A stretch of 32,445 nt of DNA from Peptococcaceae bacterium (GTDB taxonomy: Bacteria; Bacillota; Peptococcia; Peptococcales; Peptococcaceae). Below are positions 16,533 through 24,394 of this stretch, piece by piece; position 1 is the stretch's first letter, and each line of letters begins with the position of its first letter. The DNA lies in the NCBI GenBank assembly GCA_900759105.1, contig CAAETY010000129.1, positions 1-32,445 on the forward strand, read 5' to 3'. The notes under the pieces are model-generated. The model ran no database searches. It was not told the origin of the DNA and worked only from the letters and a program-made list of their open reading frames with translations. The position numbers and the translations under genes were made by a program.

Positions 16533-16709
16533 GTGGCAACCAGTAAATGTGAGTACTGTATGTACTATGACTACGATGAAGAATATGGTTACTACGTGTG
16601 TGACATGCTATTGGATGAGGATGAGCTGTACAAATTTATGAGTGACACCTTCTCCGATTGCCCATATTATCGCATGGGCGACGACTATACCATTGCTCGC
16701 AAGCAATAA
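16533..16709 (+). CDS. Small DUF6472-like Cys-containing protein
   Basis: A 58-residue protein starting with GTG nine bases after AAGGAGG. The sequence has KCEYCMYYDYDEEYGYYVC near the N-terminus and SDCPYYRMGDDYTIARKQ at the end. This matches my recollection of the DUF6472 pattern (CEYC, then a C, a DEDE segment, and CPYFR-GDEY). Four cysteines (CxxC, C and CP) suggest a small zinc site. The function is unknown. It lies 21 bases before the nitroreductase gene and probably shares its transcript. Confidence 0.82.
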   Translation: MATSKCEYCMYYDYDEEYGYYVCDMLLDEDELYKFMSDTFSDCPYYRMGDDYTIARKQ

Positions 16710-16730
16710 TAATGAAAGAAGGCTGTGAAT

Positions 16731-17531
16731 ATGATTCGTATTGATGAAACGAAGTGTATTGGTTGTGGCCAATGTGTGAAAGATTGCTTTTCGCATACAT
16801 TGCGTATTGAAAACAGTAAAGCGGTTGTAGCAGGCCCTTGCATGGAATGTGGCCATTGCTATGCGGTTTGCCCGACAGGTGCGGTGCAGATGGAAGGCTA
16901 TTCAACAGATGCTGTGATTGATTGCCAAGGGGATTATCCTGTTGCCGATGGTGACGCACTGCTTAATACCATAAAAATGCGTCGCAGTATTCGCCAATAT
17001 AAAGAACAACCGGTAGAAAACGATTTGTTGGAAAAAATTCTGGAAGCAGGGCGATTCACACCAACCGGTGGAAATGTGCAAGACGTGACATATACCGTTG
17101 TTCAGAACGACTTGGACGACGTCAAGAAAATGTTTTGGGATGGATTTGAACCGGCATTAGATCAAATGGCGCAACAACTGGGACAAGACCATCGCTATGT
17201 AAAAATCTTGCGTCATCTATATCAAGTTCACGAAGCCTCACCTGACAACGACGGTCTATTCTTTAATGTACCGGTCTTGCTGATCATTAGCGGCGCTTCC
17301 TTACTCGATGTAGGTTTAGCGGCATCCCGCATAGAATTGATGGCACACGCAGAAGGCCTTGGTGCCCTCTTTACAGGATTTGTTAGAGCCATTTTGGCAA
17401 GCAATGCAGCCCTCTGCGATAAACTACAACTTCAACCGGCGCAAATCGGCGTATGTATGTTGATGGGCTATCCGGCAGTGACCTATCAACGCACTGCACC
17501 ACGCAAAGAAGCCGAGGTGAAGTGGTTCTAA
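16731..17531 (+). CDS. Ferredoxin-nitroreductase fusion protein
   Basis: 267 residues. The N-terminus has two 4Fe-4S motifs: C9, C12, C15, C19 (CIGCGQCVKDC) and C37, C40, C43, C47 (CMECGHCYAVCP). From about residue 80 a nitroreductase-family flavin domain begins (MRRSIRQYKEQPV, AGRFTPTGGNVQ) and runs to the C-terminus. It probably binds FMN and takes electrons through the clusters; the substrate is unknown. The start is the ATG at 16731, eight bases after AGAAGG; the GTG at 16725 is too close to that site. Fusions of this layout are common in anaerobes. Confidence 0.9.
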   Translation: MIRIDETKCIGCGQCVKDCFSHTLRIENSKAVVAGPCMECGHCYAVCPTGAVQMEGYSTDAVIDCQGDYPVADGDALLNTIKMRRSIRQYKEQPVENDLLEKILEAGRFTPTGGNVQDVTYTVVQNDLDDVKKMFWDGFEPALDQMAQQLGQDHRYVKILRHLYQVHEASPDNDGLFFNVPVLLIISGASLLDVGLAASRIELMAHAEGLGALFTGFVRAILASNAALCDKLQLQPAQIGVCMLMGYPAVTYQRTAPRKEAEVKWF

Positions 17532-17559
17532 AAGCAATCAAAAGAAGATTATAGGAATG

Positions 17560-17605
17560 AAATCCCTCTAGTAATTTGAAACGCAAATTATTGGAGGGAT
17601 TTTTG
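17560..17605 (+). terminator. Terminator after the nitroreductase gene
   Basis: AAATCCCTC pairs with GAGGGATTT, extended by an inner AATTTG/CAAATT helix and followed by a T run. It begins about 28 bases after the stop codon. Confidence 0.88.
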
Positions 17606-17663
17606 TTATAAAAATACGTATCGCTGTAGAATTTTGTGATTGAAATTTTGCACAAAAAATATA

Positions 17664-17795
17664 ATAAAAATGTGAATTTGGTCACCAAAAACGCTATAAA
17701 AATGTGATCTTAGCTTGCCATTTTCGTTTGATTCCGCACCATTGAACCAATGTTAATAGTCGTTGCTTGTGGTTTTTGGGTTGAGTCGATATGAT
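17664..17795 (+). promoter_or_regulatory. Candidate promoter region of the XRE-SdpI gene
   Basis: TTGTGG (17767-17772), a 17-base spacer and TATGAT (17790-17795) form a plausible promoter about 50 bases before the start codon. Upstream, ATAAAAATGTGA occurs twice, at 17664-17675 and 17696-17707, 32 bases apart (three helical turns), which could be a pair of binding sites. Otherwise the interval 17606-17843 holds no gene. Confidence 0.4.
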
Positions 17796-17843
17796 AAGAG
17801 TGACTTCGAAGTGAAAACAAACGAGAAAAATGAGGTGAATGTC

Positions 17844-18725
17844 GTGTTAAACGATAACATACAAAAATACAGAAAAGCCAAAGGCATGAGCCAAGAAGAA
17901 TTGGCCGTTGGACTCCATGTGGTGCGTCAGACTGTGTCAAAATGGGAGAAGGGACTTTCAGTGCCGGATGCGCAAGTGCTCATTGATATGGCAGCGCTCT
18001 TAGAGGTGAGTGTGAATGCGCTCTTAGGGATTGACGTTCCTGTCGACAATTCTAAAGCGCTCGCTGAAGAGCTCGCCCGTGTGAATGAATTGCTGGTAAA
18101 GAAAAATCAGCGTGAAGGACTTATGGAACAAGCGGGGAAAAAACGTGGTGTGATACTGCTATTGACCTTTCTCGCCATGTTTATCATGTTGGCCGTAAAC
18201 AATGAAATGGTTTCCTTGGTGCTTTCTGGGGCGTGTATCTTAGTGGCGGTGGGAGTGCTCTATCGTAATTTGGCACTCCTCACCAGTGTCACCACCGATG
18301 ACATGCGCCTCGGCGTATTGCGACTCACCACCATGGTCAACATCGGCGTGTTGGTGCTTGTGATGGGCGTTACAGCACTCATCGAAATGGATGTGCTCCA
18401 TTTTAGCGAAGCGAGTGAAAAGCTCTTTGCTATGATCTTGGTGACAGGCATCATCGTATTTATGGGCATCGTATCGCCAAAACTCCCATTTACCCGCCAC
18501 ACCGGGCTCAGACTGCCATGGACAGTGAGCGACGAAGAAACTTGGAACGTCGCCCACCGCATCATCGGCATCATCAGTGTCCCTCTCGCCGTCCTCTATA
18601 TCGCTTGCGCCCTCACCTTGCCGAACTTTGAAACCGTGACAGTAGTCACCGTGCTCCTATGGATTGCCATCCCGGGAGGACTGTCGTATCTGTATTATTG
18701 GAAGAAAATGCACGGGAGAGTGTGA
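17844..18725 (+). CDS. XRE-family regulator fused to an SdpI-like membrane domain
   Basis: 293 residues. Residues 5-62 form an XRE helix-turn-helix (MSQEELAVGLHVVRQTVSKWEKG). The rest has about six hydrophobic segments (from roughly residue 98). The loop between TM4 and TM5 reads FTRHTGLRLPWTVSDEETWNVAHR, close to the SdpI/YfhL signature (Gly-Arg-x-Pro-Trp-Thr-x-S-x-E-x-W-x-x-x-H), the family of the Bacillus SdpC-toxin immunity protein. It is probably a membrane-anchored DNA-binding sensor. The start is GTG at 17844, eight bases after GAGG; a longer frame to 17763 has no ribosome-binding site and overlaps the promoter. It is monocistronic between strong terminators. Confidence 0.85.
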   Translation: MLNDNIQKYRKAKGMSQEELAVGLHVVRQTVSKWEKGLSVPDAQVLIDMAALLEVSVNALLGIDVPVDNSKALAEELARVNELLVKKNQREGLMEQAGKKRGVILLLTFLAMFIMLAVNNEMVSLVLSGACILVAVGVLYRNLALLTSVTTDDMRLGVLRLTTMVNIGVLVLVMGVTALIEMDVLHFSEASEKLFAMILVTGIIVFMGIVSPKLPFTRHTGLRLPWTVSDEETWNVAHRIIGIISVPLAVLYIACALTLPNFETVTVVTVLLWIAIPGGLSYLYYWKKMHGRV

Positions 18726-18742
18726 AAAATTTAATAAGTAGC

Positions 18743-18787
18743 AAAATAGCCGTACGTGATGAGTCACGTACGGCTATTTTTTATTTA
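18743..18787 (+). terminator. Strong terminator before the accessory island
   Basis: A perfect 17-bp stem AAAATAGCCGTACGTGA (18743-18759) with its complement (18764-18780), a TGAG loop and a T run. The A run on the other side would let it work in both directions. Confidence 0.93.
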
Positions 18788-18816
18788 GTAAATTTTTATG
18801 GGGGTGTGGTCGATAG

Positions 18817-18835
18817 AATAAATCATACATTTATT
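18817..18835. promoter_or_regulatory. Palindrome upstream of the recombinase gene
   Basis: AATAAAT, CATAC spacer, ATTTATT: a perfect 7-bp dyad ending 28 bases before the recombinase start. A TAGAAT (18814-18819) overlaps it and may be the -10 box, so the dyad could be an autoregulatory operator. Confidence 0.4.
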
Positions 18836-18863
18836 GTGTGATAGTGGCAAAGGAGGACAAAAT

Positions 18864-19472
18864 TTGAAAATTTATGGATACATTCGTGTGAGTTCTTGCG
18901 ATCAAAAAGAAATACGTCAAAGCGACGCCTTAAAAGAGGCCGGTGTGGACGAAAAGCATATTTATATCGATAAACAATCCGGCAAAGACTTTAATCGCCC
19001 AGAATACAAGAAATTGTTGAAGAAAATAAAAAAGGACGATTTGCTCGTTATTAAGAGCATTGATCGTCTGGGACGCAATTATGAAGAAATTTTGCTGCAA
19101 TGGCGTGTACTGACCAAAGAGATTTGCATCGACATCGTGGTACTGGATATGCCACTTTTGGATACACGTCGAGGTAAAGACTTGATGGGGACATTTTTGA
19201 GCGATATTGTCCTGCAGGTGCTTTCGTTTGTCGCTGAAAATGAGCGACAAAACATCAGACAACGGCAAGCCGAAGGCATTGCCGCAGCCAAAGCACGCGG
19301 TGTGCGCTTTGGCAGACCACGCAAACCCCTGCCGGAGGATTTTTCATGCATCTATCGCTCCTGGAAAAGCGGTAACCTCACCGGTACAGAAGCAGCAAAA
19401 CAATGCGGCATGCCATTGTCCACCTTTCGATACAAGGCAGATGCTTATGAAAGGGAATGCAATAAAGAATAG
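18864..19472 (+). CDS. Serine recombinase (resolvase/invertase type)
   Basis: A 202-residue small serine recombinase. The catalytic Ser is S10 in YIRVSS, with R8, R68 and R71 (SIDRLGRNYEEI) at the positions used by gamma-delta resolvase. The E-helix ENERQNIRQRQAEGIAAAKARG is followed by GRPRK and a C-terminal helix-turn-helix (TGTEAAKQCGMPLSTFRYKA). The start is TTG at 18864 with AAAGGAGG upstream; an earlier ATG at 18834 lies before that site. It may act as a resolvase, invertase or transposon-associated recombinase. Its location at the left border of the restriction locus and the repeats downstream suggest a role in the island's mobility or rearrangement. Confidence 0.92.
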   Translation: MKIYGYIRVSSCDQKEIRQSDALKEAGVDEKHIYIDKQSGKDFNRPEYKKLLKKIKKDDLLVIKSIDRLGRNYEEILLQWRVLTKEICIDIVVLDMPLLDTRRGKDLMGTFLSDIVLQVLSFVAENERQNIRQRQAEGIAAAKARGVRFGRPRKPLPEDFSCIYRSWKSGNLTGTEAAKQCGMPLSTFRYKADAYERECNKE

Positions 19473-19475
19473 TGC

Positions 19476-19655
19476 GAAAAGGTGTACTTTTCTGTGAAAT
19501 ACTCTTTTTACATACAATAAAACCATACCATATTTTATAGCAATAATCCAGACCAGTATTTTGGACAGCAAACCACTTTCTACGCTATTTGTAGACACTG
19601 TTTTTTTGCAAGAAAGTACACTTTTTTGTAATTGTTTTGAGTACTTTTCTCATTG
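19476..19655. repeat. Three copies of a GTACTTTTCT element behind the recombinase
   Basis: Copy A is the palindrome GAAAAG-GTGTA-CTTTTC (19476-19492). Copy B, AGAAAGTACACTTTTTT (19611-19627), is close to its reverse complement and contains AAAG-TACA-CTTT. Copy C, GAGTACTTTTCTC (19639-19651), shares the 10-mer GTACTTTTCT with copy A in direct orientation, 156 bases away. They fill the gene-free interval before the helicase gene and could be recombinase sites or operators. Confidence 0.55.
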
Positions 19656-19729
19656 TAATGAATTGAAATAATAGACGCACAATATAGTCCGCGATTGTGC
19701 TCAACATAGTGATTTGAGGAGTTGAAAGG

Positions 19730-19963
19730 ATGGACGTGAAAGTATTTGATAATATCACGGAAATTGTTCGTGATGATATGGCATCTACTATCACGAAGGG
19801 GAGCAAGCTTTCAATCGCTGCTGCTTGCTTTTCTATGTATGCCTACAAGGAATTAAAAACACAGCTAGAGTCAATCGATGAATGTCGATTTATATTTACT
19901 TCACCTACTTTTGTTAAAGAAAAAGCTGAAAACAAAAACGAGAATTTTATATCCCTAGATTAG
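19730..19963 (+). CDS. N-terminal fragment of the SNF2 helicase (cut off by a frameshift)
   Basis: The first 67 or so codons encode the N-terminus of the SNF2-type protein that continues from about 19930 in the next frame. Adding one A to the A4 run at 19929-19932 turns the out-of-frame AENKNENF into AEKQKREFYIPRLDRESSLYG, which flows directly into the downstream frame. The visible reading therefore ends prematurely at 19963. The start ATG is preceded by GAGGAG and AAAGG. The segment resembles the PLD-like N-terminal region of helicases in these loci (CRFIFTSPTFVKEKA) but shows no HxK catalytic motif. If expressed alone the 77-residue product is probably inactive. Confidence 0.75.
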   Translation: MDVKVFDNITEIVRDDMASTITKGSKLSIAAACFSMYAYKELKTQLESIDECRFIFTSPTFVKEKAENKNENFISLD

Positions 19964-19977
19964 ACCGAGAAAGCAGT

Positions 19978-22965
19978 TTGTATGGGACAGAGTTTGAACT
20001 AAAACTTCGTAACGAGATGACGCAAAAAGCCATCGCAAAGGAATGCACGGACTGGATTAAAAGAAAAGCAACATTTAAATCCAATACTACTTGTGAAAAA
20101 ATGGGTGGCTTCTTTACGGTTGCTAATGAAGAAAAACAGGTTGCCTATATGCCTATGAATGGATTTACGACGATTGATATAGGCTGTGAACGAGGAAACA
20201 ATAGCTACAATATGGTTAATCGTTTTGAAGCACCGTTTTCATCGCAATACATCCAGTTATTTGAAACCTTGTGGAATGACAAAGAAAAATTACAAGACGT
20301 TACCGATGTTGTCATTGAAAATATAACAACTGCCTATAATGAAAATTTACCGGAATTTATCTATTTTATGACGTTATATCATGTGTTTGGTGAATTTTTA
20401 GAGGATATATCAGAAGATGAACTTCCAAACGAAGCGACAGGCTTCAAGGAAAGTAAAGTTTGGAACCTCCTTTATGATTTTCAACGAGATGCGGTTCTGG
20501 CAATTATCAATAAGCTAGAAAGGTACAATGGATGCATTCTGGCTGATAGTGTCGGTCTTGGTAAGACGTTTACAGCACTTGCTGTCATAAAGTATTACGA
20601 AAACAGAAATAAAAGTGTACTGGTGCTGTGCCCTAAAAAATTGGCGGAGAATTGGAATACGTATAAAGATAACTATGTGAACAATCCGATTGCAACAGAT
20701 AGATTGAACTACGATGTCTTATTTCATACGGATTTATCAAGAAAGCATGGCTTTTCAAATGGGTTGGATTTGGAGCGTTTGAACTGGGGCAATTATGACC
20801 TTGTGGTCATTGATGAATCTCATAACTTCCGTAACGGTGCCGGTTCCCATGCGAATACCTACGAAAACAGATATATGAAGCTGATGAATAAAGTGGTTAA
20901 AGCAGGGGTGAAAACCAAAGTCCTGATGTTGTCTGCAACCCCTGTTAATAACAGATTTATTGACCTCAAAAATCAGCTCGCACTTGCTTATGAAGGAAAC
21001 GCCGAAGAAATAAACAAAAAGCTCGATACCAATAAATCGATTAATGACATTTTTAAGCAAGCACAGAAAGCGTTTAATGACTGGAATAAGTTAGAGCCGG
21101 AAGATAGAACCACTGATGAGCTGCTTCGTATGTTGGACTTTGATTTTTTTGAATTACTTGACAATGTTACCATCGCACGTTCAAGAAAACATATAGAAAC
21201 CTATTACAATACCGCAAAGATTGGTAAGTTTCCGGAGAGAAACAAGCCAATATCACGTCGCTCACAGTTAACGGATCTAAATGAGGCGATTAACTACAAT
21301 GAAATATATGAACAACTCATACTATTGAACCTGTGTGTCTATACACCGTCAAACTATATTTTTCCAAGCAAAATGCAGAAATATATTGAACTTACGCACA
21401 ATAAAGGCGAAAACCTGACACAGACAGGACGTGAAGAAGGGATTCGCAGATTGATGCGTATCAATCTCTTAAAGCGTTTGGAAAGCTCGGTGAATTCGTT
21501 TCAATTGACGCTCAATAGAATGAAGGCCTTTATCGAAAGCACCATTACATCCATTGATCAATTTGAAATGTACGGGGCAGCCGAGATTGATATGTATGAA
21601 GCGTCTGATTCTGAATTTGATATGGATGATGGCAATACGGAATATTTCACCGTGGGCAAGAAAGTAAAGATTGAGCTTGCAGACATGGACTACAAGACAT
21701 GGCGTACAGAATTACAAGCGGATGCGGATGTTCTTGAACTGCTGACCTTGATGATTGCGGATATCACACCGGAACACGACAGCAAATTGCAGGAATTGTT
21801 GCAACTGATATCCGAAAAAATTGAGCATCCAATCAATCCGGGCAATAAGAAAGTATTGATATTCTCAGCATTTTCGGATACAGCGGAGTATCTGTATGAC
21901 AACGTCAGCACATACATCAAAAAGAAATACGGTTTAAACACCGCCGTTATTACCGGTACCATCGATGGGCGAACAACGGTCAAGGGCTTTAGGGCAACAT
22001 TAAATAACGTGCTGACATGCTTTTCGCCTATCTCCAAAGGACGTGATGTGCTAATGCCGGGAAGCGATACGGAGATAGATATTTTGATTGCGACGGATTG
22101 CATTTCGGAAGGTCAAAACTTGCAGGACTGCGATTATCTTGTAAACTACGATATTCACTGGAATCCGGTACGAATCATTCAGCGATTTGGGCGCGTTGAC
22201 CGTATCGGAAGCAAGAATGAGTGCATCCAATTGGTCAACTTCTGGCCGGATATGAATTTGGATGAATATATCAACCTCAAGAGCCGCGTCGAAACCAGAA
22301 TGAAGATTTCCATTATGACCTCTACAGGGGACGATGACCTGATCAATCCGGAAGAAAAAGGCGACCTTGCCTATCGTAAGCAGCAGCTGAAACGCTTGCA
22401 GGAAGAAGTTGTTGATATTGAAGAGATGTCTACAGGGCTCTCTATTATGGACTTAGGCTTAAATGAATTTAGATTGGATCTTTTAGAATATGTGAAAACA
22501 CATAGTGATATGGGGAAAAAGCCGAAAGGCATGCATGCGGTTGTTCAAGCAACTGAAGGCCTTCCGGAAGGCATTATCTTTGTACTGAAAAATATTAACA
22601 ACAACGTCAATATAGATAATCAGAATCGTATTCATCCATTTTATATGGTTTACATTGGGTTTGATGGCGAAATCGTCTGTGACTACCTAAATCCAAAGAA
22701 AATGCTAGATGATATTAGATTGCTTTGCCGTGGTAAAAAAGAACCTATTAAGGCGCTGTGTCAGCAATTTAATGAAGAAACCGATGATGGTAGAGATATG
22801 ACGGAAGTATCAGCGCTTCTTAGCGATGCAATCAATTCAATTATGGACTGTAAAGAAGAAAGTGATATTGACAGCTTATTCTCTGCCGGTGGGACATCAG
22901 CACTGATGTCGGCTATTTCTGGATTGGATGATTTTGAACTGATTTGTTTCTTAGTTGTGAAATAG
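19978..22965 (+). CDS. SNF2-family helicase, main part (type III RM-associated)
   Basis: A superfamily 2 ATPase of SNF2/RapA type. Motif I is DSVGLGKT (about residues 190-197), motif II VIDESH (about 278-282), motif III LSATPVNN (about 318), and motifs V-VI are ATDCISEGQNLQ and QRFGRVDRIGS (about 735-745). A PLD-like N-terminal part precedes the helicase. The frame is open from 19930, and 19978 is only the first usable TTG with no ribosome-binding site. The true protein is probably 1078 residues starting at 19730 once the one-base frameshift is restored. The stop lies 14 bases before the DUF4391 gene, so this is one operon. It may translocate on or remodel DNA for the restriction complex; its exact role is not known to me. 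Confidence 0.88.
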   Translation: MYGTEFELKLRNEMTQKAIAKECTDWIKRKATFKSNTTCEKMGGFFTVANEEKQVAYMPMNGFTTIDIGCERGNNSYNMVNRFEAPFSSQYIQLFETLWNDKEKLQDVTDVVIENITTAYNENLPEFIYFMTLYHVFGEFLEDISEDELPNEATGFKESKVWNLLYDFQRDAVLAIINKLERYNGCILADSVGLGKTFTALAVIKYYENRNKSVLVLCPKKLAENWNTYKDNYVNNPIATDRLNYDVLFHTDLSRKHGFSNGLDLERLNWGNYDLVVIDESHNFRNGAGSHANTYENRYMKLMNKVVKAGVKTKVLMLSATPVNNRFIDLKNQLALAYEGNAEEINKKLDTNKSINDIFKQAQKAFNDWNKLEPEDRTTDELLRMLDFDFFELLDNVTIARSRKHIETYYNTAKIGKFPERNKPISRRSQLTDLNEAINYNEIYEQLILLNLCVYTPSNYIFPSKMQKYIELTHNKGENLTQTGREEGIRRLMRINLLKRLESSVNSFQLTLNRMKAFIESTITSIDQFEMYGAAEIDMYEASDSEFDMDDGNTEYFTVGKKVKIELADMDYKTWRTELQADADVLELLTLMIADITPEHDSKLQELLQLISEKIEHPINPGNKKVLIFSAFSDTAEYLYDNVSTYIKKKYGLNTAVITGTIDGRTTVKGFRATLNNVLTCFSPISKGRDVLMPGSDTEIDILIATDCISEGQNLQDCDYLVNYDIHWNPVRIIQRFGRVDRIGSKNECIQLVNFWPDMNLDEYINLKSRVETRMKISIMTSTGDDDLINPEEKGDLAYRKQQLKRLQEEVVDIEEMSTGLSIMDLGLNEFRLDLLEYVKTHSDMGKKPKGMHAVVQATEGLPEGIIFVLKNINNNVNIDNQNRIHPFYMVYIGFDGEIVCDYLNPKKMLDDIRLLCRGKKEPIKALCQQFNEETDDGRDMTEVSALLSDAINSIMDCKEESDIDSLFSAGGTSALMSAISGLDDFELICFLVVK

Positions 22966-22979
22966 GCGGAGGGAGAACG

Positions 22980-23633
22980 ATGCTAGGATTGCCAAAAAAA
23001 ACGGAATTTAATAAGAGAATTCCAAAGCAGAAATTATATGAAAACATGGATATTTCACCGGCGTTGAAAAAAGTTTTTGTCGAGCAGGTAAAGACCATCT
23101 ATTGGAAAAATAAAATAGCATCCACGACGACCAATCTTGCCGCCGGAAATGAAGTCACAGAACTGGAAGTTTTTGAAATTCGTTTAAATACGAAAATCCT
23201 TGATGATGCGTTGCTTCGTCAGATTGATCGGGAAATACCCTATCATATTCTTTTTCTGCTGGAATATCAGGGAAACTATCAGGCTTGGATTGGATATAAA
23301 GAAGTCGCTTTGTCAGGCACAAAAGCTTTTAAGGTGAATGGCTACTATCATACAGATTGGTGCGACTTGGAACATCTTCCGCTAAAAATGGAGGGGTTCA
23401 ATGTCGATGAAGTCTATGAAAATTTTGTGCGACAGGTTGCCGGAGATAAGCTAAAAACGGACACTAACGATGAATCTCTAAAGGAAGCTGTTGCACGAGA
23501 TGAACAGAAGCAGGCGCTACAAAAGAAGATGGCATCACTACAAGCTAAAATTCGAAAAGAAAAACAGCTCAATAAACAGATGCAGCTGAATGCGGAATTA
23601 AAGAAGCTGAAGAGGGAGCTGGAGGTATTGTAA
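22980..23633 (+). CDS. DUF4391 family protein
   Basis: A 217-residue protein matching the DUF4391 pattern: LGLPKKTEFNKRIPKQKLYE at the start, VKTIYWKNKIASTTTNLAAG, and RQIDREIPYHILFLLEYQG in the middle. The C-terminal 50 residues are a charged coiled coil (KMASLQAKIRKEKQLNKQ). The start is ATG at 22980 after GGAGGGAG; an earlier in-frame codon at 22944 overlaps the helicase gene. DUF4391 proteins recur between SNF2 helicases and type III Mod/Res genes. Their function is not established, but co-occurrence suggests an accessory subunit. Confidence 0.86.
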   Translation: MLGLPKKTEFNKRIPKQKLYENMDISPALKKVFVEQVKTIYWKNKIASTTTNLAAGNEVTELEVFEIRLNTKILDDALLRQIDREIPYHILFLLEYQGNYQAWIGYKEVALSGTKAFKVNGYYHTDWCDLEHLPLKMEGFNVDEVYENFVRQVAGDKLKTDTNDESLKEAVARDEQKQALQKKMASLQAKIRKEKQLNKQMQLNAELKKLKRELEVL

Positions 23634-23636
23634 TAA

Positions 23637-24392
23637 TTGAAAAAAATAGACAAATGGTGGATATGGGCTATTGGAGCGTTCTCCTTTCTAATAATTGTCC
23701 AAATTTTATTTTCTATTCCGGCACTATGTAAATATTTGGATGCTGTATGGGAAGCTGGAGACTTAATATCTTTTGCAGGAACAATAGTGTTGGGATTTGT
23801 AGCAATTCATCAAACACAACAAGCAAATGAAATGTCTAAGCGGCTTATGGAAATTGAAAATAATCGGTATATGTTGGAAATGCGACCGTTTTTCATGGTA
23901 ACAGACTGGAAAGCTTATGAATTGGATTACGATAAACACTTTATTTCACCAGACAAACTGTACATTCAAATAGGGGATTGTAAGAACTGTGAAAAGGCAT
24001 TAGGTATTGGTTTGAAATTACACAATACCACTAACTCATATATGACAGCGGAATATTTCTATGATGGTACAGTTCCATGGAAAAATATTACAACTAATCA
24101 ACCAAACAGAAAAATACGTCTTTATGCAGACGAGAGCAAAGAAATTGTATTTTTTGCAGATCCTGAATATATGAAATCATTTGAAAAACAATGGATTACA
24201 GTCAAATTTATTCTTGAGAATAGATTTGCACAAAGATATCAAGAATCGTTTTGCTTGCTTATAAATGTATTATCAAAAGACTGCTTACATAACGAGGGCG
24301 AATGGTACTGCGATGTTATCGTTCAATCGTTTAAGATTGGTAAATTTGAAAAAAATAGTCGTGGAAAAATAGAGTTAATCATGGAGGAATAA
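23637..24392 (+). CDS. Two-helix membrane protein of unknown function inside the RM operon
   Basis: A 251-residue protein. Two hydrophobic segments (about 8-29 and 42-60) are followed by a short helical linker (HQTQQANEMSKRLMEIENN) and a C-terminal soluble, beta-rich domain of about 160 residues. I do not recognise the soluble domain. The start is TTG at 23637, four bases after the DUF4391 stop, with GGAGG eleven bases upstream. It is clearly AT-richer than DUF4391 and the start of mod, and lies where DUF4391 and mod would otherwise be adjacent, so it looks like inserted cargo. The tail is probably cytoplasmic. Confidence 0.78.
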   Translation: MKKIDKWWIWAIGAFSFLIIVQILFSIPALCKYLDAVWEAGDLISFAGTIVLGFVAIHQTQQANEMSKRLMEIENNRYMLEMRPFFMVTDWKAYELDYDKHFISPDKLYIQIGDCKNCEKALGIGLKLHNTTNSYMTAEYFYDGTVPWKNITTNQPNRKIRLYADESKEIVFFADPEYMKSFEKQWITVKFILENRFAQRYQESFCLLINVLSKDCLHNEGEWYCDVIVQSFKIGKFEKNSRGKIELIMEE

Positions 24393-24394
24393 AT

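Noticed and set aside
19933..19939. Programmed -1 ribosomal frameshift site in the SNF2 gene
   Set aside because: C-AAA-AAC does not follow the X-XXY-YYZ slippery rule at its first position and no clear downstream stimulatory structure was seen. A missing base is simpler. It remains possible and is noted under findings.
19978..20000. Independent start of the large SNF2 reading frame at TTG 19978
   Set aside because: There is no ribosome-binding site, and the frame is open upstream to 19930 with family-like sequence, so it is the continuation of the gene starting at 19730.
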